A stretch of 64,000 nucleotides of DNA from the NCBI GenBank assembly GCA_949825025.1, contig OX463778.1:31193969-31257968 (forward strand), read 5' to 3'. The stretch comes from Siphlonurus alternatus (lineage: Eukaryota; Arthropoda; Insecta; Ephemeroptera; Siphlonuridae). Each line of letters opens with the position of its first letter. Within the stretch, counting starts at the first letter, position 1. This document shows, in pieces, positions 1 through 10,482 of the stretch. The position numbers were made by a program, and so were the translations under genes. The notes under the pieces are model-generated. The model was not told the DNA's origin, made no database searches, and saw only the letters and a list, made by a program, of their open reading frames with translations.

Positions 1-792
1 TCGTGATTCAAAAAAAAAATATTAATAATAATATTAATACATATTAATATGTTGTTAAGGAGAGTTTAAAATTTTATTTTTTCAAAAATCTTACATTTCC
101 CTGATAATAATAATGACAGTTCTTTACAAACCGACACAATTTATTTTGAATTATTTTTTAATTTAAAATGTGGAAAATTTTCTACATACAACAACTACGT
201 ATCACGCATAATAACTTCATATTAAATAGATATATTTAAATAATATTTATACATCATAAGGCAGAGTTATTATCAATGAGTAAAAGTATATAATATAATC
301 ATTAAATCATTAATAAAATGAAAATCAACCAAAATAAAAATTTAATTGATATTATTTTAACTACTGAAGCTGTGAACCCAATTACTGAATTACCGTATTT
401 ACAATTTTACCGGCTACGTGCAGTAATGTGTTTCAAAATGATTTAGCCTTTAATTTAATATCGTGTTTCTTTTTCTAATATATATATCTTACCGTGCCTT
501 TATAAATCCCTTCTTTCGCGTAAGTAAAATTCTTGTGAACAGCTTTCCGTCCTCCATGGAGAGAACTTGGCACATTTGGCATTGTATATATACCGTACAC
601 AATGATAATAATTTTGTTGATAATAATGATAATATTGCGTGATTCATAGAACTTGTATATTGACAACATGTACTGACTTTTGATATTATATACATTATAT
701 ACCATAAGTTCTTCTAATTCTGACCTCAAATAGAAAAAGTATTAATAAATTGAAAAACAATTACATTTTTTTTATATTTAACAGTTTTATTA
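1..792. other. AT-rich stretch, no gene recognised
   Basis: This stretch is very AT-rich and shows no exon-like segment with homology that I recognise. A last exon of the minus-strand phospho-lyase gene could lie here or further left, because the last exon seen in that gene ends at a good donor (1445), but I cannot identify it. Confidence 0.4.
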
Positions 793-940
793 ACGTTGCA
801 CCAAATTTTCCTTACACCGAGATTTCCTTGCACCGAATCTTCCTTTCACCAAGATCTCTTTACACCGAAAGTTCCGTACACCGAACGCTTAATTACACCG
901 AACATTCCTTACACCGAAATGTCTTACACCGAAAATGCCG
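793..940 (+). repeat. Minisatellite, 15-17 bp unit (TTACACCGAA core)
   Basis: About nine head-to-tail copies of a degenerate unit built around TTACACCGAA followed by TTCC are visible. Copies differ by 1-4 bases and vary from 15 to 17 bp. The short plus-strand open frames here come from the repeat itself and are not genes. Confidence 0.8.
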
Positions 941-944
941 GATA

Positions 945-1253
945 CCCTCTACCCCACGTACCGAGGACATGTTGCTAACAGTTTGCCCTGCCGACAAGAC
1001 TCTGGGATTAATTTAGCCAGTGACCCACAGAGACAATGTACTACTCATTTCCCTTGAGCCAGGATTCCTGCTGCAGGAACTGTGTAAACACAGGTAATGC
1101 TGACCTGGCCCTTGAGACAGTTCCTGCAGCAGGAATCCTGGCTCAAGGGAAATGAGTACATTGTCTCTGTGGGTCACCGACTAAATTAATTCCATCAGAG
1201 TTTTGTCGGCAGGGCAAGCCGTTAGCAACACGTCCTTGGTACGTGAGGTCTGG
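945..1253. mobile_element. Fold-back MITE with arms of about 130 bp
   Basis: The left arm (CACGTACC..GAGGACA through CCTGCTGCAGGAACTG) is repeated in inverted orientation by the right arm (CAGTTCCTGCAGCAGG through TGGTACGTGAGGT), leaving a loop of only about 40 bp. There is no coding capacity. A related arm occurs at about 30910-30995. I cannot assign it to a superfamily. Confidence 0.75.
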
Positions 1254-1444
1254 TAATTAAGCCTCATATCTTAAAATAACATGTTACTAAAAAGCAGATA
1301 AAAATTGCCTCAGACATCGACGACTGAGGTAATAATGCTGCAGCTGACTTAATCCGCAAGGGATATATGGCATCATGTTATGAAATGAAATTTAATTTAA
1401 GGAAGACAATGATGACTACAGTGACACAGCTGTGTGCTTCATAC

Positions 1445-2918
1445 CTGCTTGGCTCTGGTTGTATTGCGTTGTAGATGTCCTCAGAGTCCTCCAGCTCCAC
1501 CTCGCTTAAAATTTTGTCCAAGGCCAGGCAAACAGTCTCTACGTCTTGAGCAGTGAAGCACAGCGGCGGCATGAAAACCAGGACATTTTCATACTCTCCT
1601 TCATTGCCAACAATTACATGATTGTCTTTAAGTCTGTAAACAAGCAACGGAATTAGTCTCAGCACACAAAAAAAATCTTTAAGTTGAAAATATACCTGTA
1701 TGAAATTCTCTCTGCCAATTTTGGTGCAGGTTTCTTGCTCTCACAATCCCAAACAATATCCACTCCAACCATCAAACCCAAACGTCTTATGTCTCCTGTA
1801 AAAGTCAACCATAAAAAATGTTGAGAATATATATGCCAATGAATTGATTTATTGTTAAATGATAATGCTCACCAATAAATTGATACTGTCTTTTTAATTC
1901 TAAAATTTTACTTGATAGAAGCTGACCAACATGACTTGCATTTCTTAGAAGTTTTTCTTGGACAATTGTTTCCAAAACAGACAAACCAATAGCAGCTCCG
2001 ACAGGTCCACACGAGTACTAAAGAGAGATGAAAGAAGGATTTTTACTAACATTCTCTTTATATTTGAAAAAGTCATAACTGCTATATGAAAGTATTTAAA
2101 AAAATTATTACTTTTGTGTAAAACATGCTTGCTATTTATGCGTCAACTTAAATATAATTATATAATTACTCTATATATACAAAAATTTAATTGTTCATTA
2201 AAAAAAATGTTATACCCTATTAATATAAGGTATAACATACAATTATACAGATACAGGATACTGCATTATTTTTATTTACTGATCTGGTTAAAGTTGATTA
2301 AAGTATGTTATAAAAGTTATAAAATATTATATAACAAAGAAAGCAAAGACAAAAGAAATTAACAGCAACATTGGTGTGTGTATCATTTAAGTCCAAATAT
2401 AAAAACGTTCGAAAGAAAAGAATATGAGTCTGTCTAGGAATTGAACCTGGAATCTTCAAATCGGTGCTCCAATAATGCTCTTCCACTGAGCTACTCTGGA
2501 CCATTACATGCCTCTTTCTCTCTGCTTATACTTGTTTTTTATGATACTTGAACAGCTGACTGCTGCTTATCTATTGATTAATTAAAACATCAACTGATGG
2601 ATTATTAAAAATTGTCTTATGGGCTGAAAAAGTATTCACAAAAGAAATGTTGTTAAAGGATCACTTACATCATTTTGAAACCTGTAGAGAGAAGATGCTA
2701 TTTTCTTTGAAGTTATTACAGCAGAAATGGGGTAGCCATTTCCCATAGGTTTGCCAATGGTTAGTATGTCTGGTGTTGCATCTTGTGACTGGAATGCCCA
2801 GAAATGTGCGCCGCACCTCCCCATCCCCGTCTGAACCTCATCAGCTATTACCACCCCACCAAGCTCATGAATATAGCTGCAAATATTGCAAATAAAGGTT
2901 TAATTATAAACATCACAT

Positions 2919-2983
<65 letters not shown>

Positions 2984-5900
2984 CTGTTTAATGAATGCAA
3001 GAAATACCTGTAAATTTTTGCTAGCCATCCTGCAGGTGGAATGATAACACCTTGGACTACAAAAATTGGCTCACTAATAAAACATCCAATCTAGAATTGA
3101 AGAAATAAGTACGCAGTTATTATAATGTTAAATATTTCCAACTAACACTGCCATGCTTGCCAAGTAATTTGTCCCTCGTCCAGAATAATGAGCTATATAC
3201 TGTGGTTCACATTTAACTTTGTTAAGAAAATTTCATCCTCTCTATTATAATGAGATAACTCATTATTGCACACAGTAATAGGCAGATAGTTGATTATTCT
3301 AGACGAGAAATGATAATATTTTTTTTTTTCTTCTAACGAACTTGCCTCTCCATTGTTTTGAAGGCCGCGATCTATTACAATTTTTGCATCATTGAAGTAT
3401 TTAATTGCAGCATCATTCTCTGCAGCATGTTTGCCTCGATACATGTCTGGCAGGGGGATTACATGCACCCAGTCTTTTTTGCCTATATCAAATAACATCG
3501 AATTAGTAGGGTATGATGGTATATTATAAAATTTTATAATGATGATATATTTATGAATACTTGAATTAACATTCGGACAGTAACATTAATTCAAACTTGA
3601 AATCATGTACAATCCATTCAAATAAAAATGTCCGACACAGCTATACTTTAACATATCGGACATTTTTATTTGAATGTAGTCATATATGCCATGGAGGTTA
3701 TATATGTACACAAAAAAGGACAAAAAGTACAAAAAAAAATAATAACAATAATAATAATAACAGGATATAGGTGAATACACTAAATTGTTTGATAAATCAA
3801 TTAAATATTATATAAGAATCAAAATTCAGAACAGAATCAACATTAAATATTAATTACATATGTCATGGATGAATTAAATGACCCCACCCCATTGACCGCC
3901 ATAACTACATGCCGAACCTGTGGGAATCTTCTTGAAGGCCTTGGGGCTGACATCAATAAGCGAACTCAAGGCTCCATGGAAAGCACTCTCCACAGTAACA
4001 ATTCCTTTTTTCTGTGTGTGTTGCCTCGCCAGAAGTAGAGCAAGATCATTGGCTTGAGCTCTGAATTGAAAACAGAATTATTATAACTTACATTTAACAG
4101 CTGCGACTTCTACTGATTGCATTTGTTGAAACTTTGTTTAAAGATTGTGATACACAGTGAAATATGAGTATTAAAATGTTGGTGTTAAGTAAGTCTTGAA
4201 GACATATATTTATAATATACTGTACATCTGGCTTCTTTTCTGGAAAGAATATTAAATTGATTTGACAGTGTTTGATCGCCGTCACTCCATGTGGTACAGC
4301 AAAAATAATGTTTTACTTTGAATATTAACCTTGCGTGATGTGTTACCAGGGGCGATCGGTCCATAGAAGCGAAGAATGCACCGCATGACCAACATTAATA
4401 AGATTTTTTTTTTTTTTTTTTTACGTAAATAACTCCAAATTAAATGTATTTTAGCTGCCACCAAGCAGTCTAAGAATGTAATTTTTATTAGTATGAATTT
4501 TATTTTTAAATAAAATCCCGCGCCGCTGTTCACTTCTCGCTTATCTTCGGATTTTTTCGTTATCTATGACTGCTCCCGAGTGAGCGCCTCACCTGCTTAC
4601 GTCATTAGGATCATCTAACCAATGGCAAGGAAGAAATTTGAGGCTCCTCAGTGGTGAGCATTGGTCAAAATATGAGCGTTGAAGCGCCATATTCAGTGCA
4701 TCTCAACCAATCAAATTGCAGAGCATCGTAGCCCGGGAAATTTTGGTCACATTTCATGATGAATTTGAATAACTTGAATATATAATTATATAAAACTATT
4801 TTGCATGCAAGAAATTAAATAAATAAGTGCGTTATTTACAGGAATCTACAAAAGAAAAAAATAATATATAATATACTATTAAATAATAAAATAATATATT
4901 ATGTATACTTAATTTACTTAAAATAATTTATATAACAATTAATATATTTCAAAATGCATTTTAAGATCATAAAACGTACGTATCTTCACGTAAATAAACA
5001 TTTTTTTGTACAAATTAAGCTTAATTACAAGTTACTAGAAAGAAATTAAAAAAAAAAATTTCAACTAGCTCGACATATTAATTAATCGTTTATCAGTTAT
5101 CGTATATGAAATAATATAAAAGACAATTAAGTATCACAATTAAAATTTGTAGATCAGGGAAATATATTTAAGTCAATATAATATATATGTTATGCATAGA
5201 GAGCGGAAAAAAGTCATCGACCTTTTGTGCATATGAGGACAATTTTGTTGTCATTTAGGATGTCCACCGATCTCCGGAAGTGGATTAAAATAAGCCTATA
5301 TAAAAAAAAAAATATTATTTAGACTATTTTTTGCTTTTGCGACTATTTTGGCAAAATGTGAATTTTTTTGTGACTTTTTGACACTTGTTATTGTTAGTGT
5401 ATTTCAGCTATTTTCTTCAAATTGTCAATAGAAACTAGTGAAACTTTACTAAAGAAACATAGTAAAAAAATAAAACTCACAAACATGTACATCAGAATTT
5501 TAAATACAGAATTTTTTTTTAAACAATGCATGACATCTATGGATGTACATCTTATAAAACTATATAATAAAAAGATTTTTTATCGATAATTCTTTGAAAA
5601 TGCCAATTTGTTGCCTTCTTTAAAAAAAAGTGACTTTTTGTAGACATTTCCAAAAAAAGTTGACTTTTTAGGCGCCTATTTTTGGAAAAAAAAAAAAAAA
5701 AAAAAGTGACTTTTTTCCGCTCTTATGCATGTTGCTTTTGAACTTAAAAACTTTCAAAGCCACGCCCCCTTTTCCAAAAATTTTTCAACTGCTTCGCCCC
5801 CCGGACCCCCCATTTGTTTGTTGCACATCCCATGACGAGGTTTTCATCGCATCACTGTCTACCGAACCCACCGATCCCCACTGTGTGTTACATAATTATA

Positions 5901-7822
5901 ATAAAATCAAAGTTTGTGGAGCAATGCCACTTTTTGCTTAATTTTTGTATCATTTTAGCACATTTTAATAATCTGCTAAAATGACAACACAAATAATCTC
6001 CACACCCGGCAAACTCACAGCATAAGAGTTTGGGTTTACTACAATATCAGTTGGAAATACTGCCCACAGAATTTTTTAAGCATTTGTACACAATCCGAAG
6101 ATTTAGAATTAATTTTTGTATTTAGGTGGAATTATGAAAAGTTTAGCTGCACAAATAAGGGAAAGACAACATATTGAGCTAGCTGTGACACAAGGAGATA
6201 TCAAATTTTTGCGACTCTCCGGCGGAACAAATATGACATATATATTTCGTAAATTAAAATGATATATATCGTCCCTTGTCTGGAATAATGAGCTATCTGC
6301 TTACCATGATTTAATTGGCAATAATGAGCTATCTGCTTTTTTAGGTGCAATATCCCACCTGAAAAAGCAGATAGCTCATTATTGTCAGAAAATCATGGTA
6401 AGCAGATAGCTCATTATTCCGGACGAGGGACGATATGTGTGTATATGTATATAATGCAGAAAATGTTGTAATTTTTCTACATAACTTTCTTACATATATC
6501 TATAATTTTTCAGACGTTGTTTGACTTTTTTCTTAGTATTGAAAATCGTACAATTATACTTATAATAAAATTATACTAACAAAACTGTAGTGTTTAGTTT
6601 ATATTTTGTAAGAACTTGTGGTTAATTTGATCGATACATGTAGAATATATTCTATTAAGCGAAATGAACTTACCCTGAAGAAGTAAATAGGCACACCTCA
6701 AAGGAGGGTGGCAGGGTATCGAGCAGGGCCTGGGAGTACCTGGCCTGCAGGTCATTATGTTCAGCACTGCCCGGCCCCAAAGTCTCCAGCTGAGCCTGTC
6801 CTGCAGCCACCACGCTCGAGTGGCAGTGACCAACTGCAACACAATTAGGGGGTAAATGCATGCAAAATTATGAATTCAATAACATTAATTTTTATTGGAA
6901 GATGTAAAGAATTAAAATTAAATCATGCATAAAAATAAAATAGGATATAATTAATATTAGACACAATTAACATATATATATATTATGCTTAAATTATAAT
7001 TAACAGCCAATTAGCATGTTTAAATATTTATATCAATTAATATATTGCAATAATTGAATATTGTTATTTGAGTTATTTTATAATAATTTGAATGTATGTC
7101 CAATATTTGTATTACTAATAATTTTGTTTTGTTTTGTTTTTACAGCTATAAATCCAATTTTCGTTAAATGTTTAGTACCGTATATGTATAGTCACATTGC
7201 ATTAACTGATTGATATTTAATGTGAATAAAACAAACAAACAAATAAATATTATTTAAAGAAAGTTTAACTTTGTTAGTTTAACATCCCTATATTATATAT
7301 TCCCTACCTAATACTGTAACTTTATTTTGTAATGCCGGATGAAAGAGTTTAAATATATTAGGTATATGACCATATATAAATAAGAAATGAATGGATAAAT
7401 GAATTTAATGAATCAATTAACGAACAAAAACAAGAAGTTAATAAAAGTAAAAATAAAAAATAATAATAAAAAAAAAAAAAAAAAAGAACAAGAAGCGAAT
7501 AAAAATAAACAATATATTAATTAAATACTGCATGTATACAGTATATATAACAAAAGAAAAATGAACAATAAAAACACATAATACAAAAAAAAGACACTGC
7601 TTACGTACCATTTGTTATACGTGAGGCACAATCTAAGTACTTTTCACCCACATCGTCAAACAGGAATTGTCCTTGAGATCCGACGATTTTCACTGGACTC
7701 TGGCCGAAATGTAGCTGACACGCTCCCCTGCAAAATAAATATATTAAAATATTAGATCTCTTATAAATCTAAAACTATTTTAATTCATGTTCAGTACGTA
7801 TAGTTATAGTTTATATATATAT

Positions 7823-7897
<75 letters not shown>

Positions 7898-8941
7898 AAA
7901 AACAAATAAATAAAATTTATAATTAGCTTCACCGGCCGTTATTTCAACCCGTGACAGTTTTATATATATTTATATTATTATTATACTAATTCAAATGAAA
8001 TATATATAATATAATTATGCAAAATTTATCGACCATGCTTTTATTTGTGTCATATTCGAGATACATAATATATATTTTTATATAAAATAATAATAAATAA
8101 TTTATTAATTGGATTGCTTAAATTATTAAGTAACATACACATATTGTAAATATTATGTGTATATACCGTATATAATATTTATCATGAAAACCACGAAAAA
8201 TTAACTATACTGAGAAATATTTATAATTAAATCACATGATTACTGTATAATACAATTAAAATTTCCAATGTTTTTATTGTGTATTAAAATATATTATATA
8301 TACATAATATAATATATATAATTATATTATGTATTTTTTTATATATATATAAAAAAAAATTGAAAACTGCTTACGTGACAGCTATTATAGGCCGCGACAA
8401 TATCATGAGCGAAAATGCTACGAATGCTATAAATAATATCATGACAACAGATTATATAATAATGTAGAAATAAAATTTGTTATATATATATATATTATAT
8501 TTTGCTACTAAATTTTAATATTTAATTTCCGCGCTCATAGCCCTCTATGATCATATATATATTTATGATCAATGCAGGTAAAAATGTACAATACACTATT
8601 ATTATACCTACGAAAATATGACTGTCAAAAAATTAATAAAAAAATAGGTCCTATAAAGTTTACTAAATATATAATATTATAGAATATATATGCATACACG
8701 ATACACGCCTTTCTCATACTTTAACTTAATTGTCATCATGTATTGCACCTATAGTTTTAAAAATACACATAAATAAATAAATATGTCAGCTTTCTAAAAC
8801 TGAAATGTTAATTATAAAAAATAATGCACATTATTTATATGGAAACGTAACATTTAATTAATAAACTTACGCGATAAGACTTTGTCTCAGCTGAAGTGTA
8901 TCTTCACGAGATAGTACAAGGTTAATTGTTCCGTTCTCCAT
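1445..8941 (-). CDS. ETNPPL: Ethanolamine-phosphate / phosphohydroxylysine phospho-lyase-like (AGXT2-like, class-III PLP enzyme), ten exons
   Basis: Family enzymes use PLP to eliminate phosphate from phosphoethanolamine (giving acetaldehyde and ammonia) or from phosphohydroxylysine. Exons, 5' to 3': 8941-8871, 7727-7609, 6833-6674, 4060-3918, 3482-3346, 3090-3008, 2876-2669, 2017-1873, 1795-1696 and 1633-1445. Codon phase is kept across every junction. The start at 8941 gives [16 protein letters not shown], which matches the family N-terminus. An in-frame Met at 9109 is possible but has no homologous extension. Visible motifs are [26 protein letters not shown] (PLP-binding Asp) and GKPMGNG (Schiff-base Lys). 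The exon ending at 1445 has a CAG|GTATGA donor, so a further 3' exon is likely; if it is read through instead, the stop is at 1378. About 452 residues are seen, against roughly 450-500 in relatives. Oddities are SGAQAND instead of SGSEAND, a degraded TFGGNP motif, and a GC-AG intron. ETNPPL and PHYKPL cannot be told apart here. Confidence 0.88.
2415..2505 (-). repeat. tRNA-derived SINE fragment
   Basis: Read on the minus strand, the segment has an A-box-like GTAGCTCAGTGGAAGAGCA and a B-box-like GGTTCAATTCC about 30 bases apart. The acceptor-stem ends do not pair convincingly and there is no clean cloverleaf, so this is a SINE head within an intron of the phospho-lyase gene rather than a functional tRNA. 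Confidence 0.6.
2924..2980. repeat. (TA)n microsatellite
   Basis: An uninterrupted TA dinucleotide run of about 55 bp lies in an intron between the exons ending near 3008 and beginning at 2876. Confidence 0.95.
3169..3309. mobile_element. Degenerate copy of the TCGTCCCT..AATAATGAGCTAT MITE
   Basis: The left end TTGTCCCTCGTCCAGAATAA and the right end ATTATTCTAGACGAG match the terminal repeats of the element at 6268-6434, with decayed inner repeats (AATGAGCTAT, TAACTCATTATT). It lies in an intron 36 bp from the GC donor at 3345. Confidence 0.6.
5198..5722. mobile_element. Non-autonomous hAT-like element
   Basis: Inverted ends GAGCGGAAAAAAGTCA and TGACTTTTTTCCGCTC are flanked by an 8-bp direct repeat TTATGCAT (5190-5197 and 5723-5730). 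An 8-bp duplication is typical of hAT elements. The interior is AT-rich with no transposase frame. It sits in the large phospho-lyase intron. Confidence 0.6.
5735..5900. mobile_element. hAT-related fragment
   Basis: The segment AAAGCCACGCCCCCTTTT followed by C-rich runs resembles subterminal DNA of the hAT-like elements at 46359-50636 (compare GCCACGCCCCTTTTGC near 49607). No ends are visible, so this is a remnant. Confidence 0.35.
6268..6434. mobile_element. Hairpin MITE, TCGTCCC ends
   Basis: The ends ATCGTCCCTTGTCTGGAATA and ATTCCGGACGAGGGACGAT are inverted repeats, and inside them the motif AATAATGAGCTATCTGC occurs twice in each arm. The whole element folds on itself with a short loop near 6350. 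A decayed copy is at 3169-3309. Confidence 0.8.
7806..7892. repeat. (TA)n microsatellite
   Basis: An almost pure TA run of about 85 bp with one ATAATA interruption lies in the first intron of the phospho-lyase gene. Confidence 0.95.
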
Positions 8942-9178
8942 GGCAATATTTAACACAAGGTATTTGTTTGTTACTGAGGGGAGCACTTTTGATTTCACCT
9001 CTTGAGCGTTCCGTCTCCTGATACCCCTCTCGCGCCGTAATCGCAGTCCCAGTTCGCGAAACACATATTGAGCCAACCAATCACAGAAAGTGTAAGCAAG
9101 ATCTACCACATTGTCAGGTAGAATGGGCCAAAGTTTGACGTCATACTATAACGAGTAAATCAATGACCTTGAACGTTA

Positions 9179-9529
9179 AGGGTAAGGTAACGCCACCAAT
9201 GTTAAAAAAAATCCCTCTCACAAAAATTCTGAAAAAAATTTAAAATGTTCTCCTCTATACCCCCTATCAGTACCTAAAATATCAGGTATACAAATACGAT
9301 CTAGTTTTTGAGTTCTAAAATTTTAAAGTTGACTACTTTAACATGGAGAAATGAAACTCCCATGTTAAATTGGTCAACTTTAAAAATTCATAACTCAAAA
9401 ACTAGATCGTATTTGTATACCTGATATTTTAGCTACTGATAGGGGGTGTAGAGGAGAACATTTTAAATTTTTTTCAGAATTTTTGTGAGAGGGAGTTTTT
9501 TTAACATTGGTGGCGTTACCTTACCCTTG
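9179..9529. mobile_element. Fold-back MITE, AAGGGTAAGGTAACGCC family
   Basis: Arms of about 165 bp are inverted copies: they begin AAGGGTAAGGTAACGCCACC and end GGTGGCGTTACCTTACCCTT, meeting around 9355. It has no coding capacity. A copy of the same family, cut short by a TA tract, is at 63349-63612. It lies about 240 bp upstream of the phospho-lyase start codon. Confidence 0.85.
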
Positions 9530-9540
9530 ACAAAATAATT

Positions 9541-9745
9541 GGTGTATCATTTTTTCCAGCAAAAGCGTATTCAATATAATTAAAGCATTTAAAGCAACAA
9601 TTAAACTATATTATTATAATATATATATATATTAATAAAATTATCCTAAAAAAATATATATTATATTATTATAATATAGTTTAATTGTTGCTTTAAATGC
9701 TTTAATTATATTTTATACACTTTTGCTGGAAAAAATGATACACCT
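9541..9745. mobile_element. Hairpin MITE
   Basis: GGTGTATCATTTTTTCCAGC on the left is repeated inverted as GCTGGAAAAAATGATACACC on the right. Arms of about 80 bp also include AAAGCAACAATTAAAC. The centre is TA-rich. Confidence 0.8.
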
Positions 9746-9924
9746 ATTTTAATTATATTATATATTTTAAATTATATATATATATATATATATATTATAA
9801 TATATAATAAATAAATAAAATAATAATATAATCAACATATTATTTTACATTATATTATTCTCTATATGATGAGACCATGATATAATATATATTTACATTA
9901 TTATTATTTACCATATATATCTAG

Positions 9925-10070
9925 TCGCCTAGCTCAGAATGCAAATTTGCGTCAATTACAAAAAAAAAAAAAATATGCAATTACCACCAGATCATAATTA
10001 AGGGTCAAAGTTCCATGTATATAATTATGTTTTTTTTATTGCTATATATGTGATTTGCATTCTAAATTTA
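9925..10070. mobile_element. MITE, GTCGCCT..AGAATGCAAAT family
   Basis: The left end carries CTCAGAATGCAAATTTGCGT and the right end GATTTGCATTCT, with the conserved inner block AAGGGTCAAAGTTCCAT. A better preserved copy is at 39471-39607. Confidence 0.65.
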
Positions 10071-10482
10071 TATGTTGATATGTATACTTATTTTCAAGAC
10101 ATGGACTTGCATTTATTTTAATTATGTGAATGCAGTGCAGTATGTCAGAGTGCTTTAAATTATATTAACCATGCACGCAATATTAATAATAAAATATAAT
10201 AATAAAATTAACACGGCAAATGTGGGTATAGCCACGGTGGCTCGCGAAGGGTTTTTGTCTCTCTCGAAACCCTCTTAAACAACTTCTGCCTTGAACAAAT
10301 TCAACTCTCTTTTTACTATCCTGTTAATGAACCATATATATCACCTTAAAATTATAAAATGTAAAACGAGAATTTAGATTTACTTTTTAACTGATTCCAC
10401 ATTTATATTTTGTAAGACAAATTTAAAAAATAACAATAAAAAAATAAATAGTAATAAAAAATTACAATACTGCAGGATCATA

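Noticed and set aside
2420..2500. tRNA gene on the minus strand
   Set aside because: TAGCTCAGTGG and GGTTCAATTCC look like promoter boxes, but the acceptor stem fails; treated as SINE.
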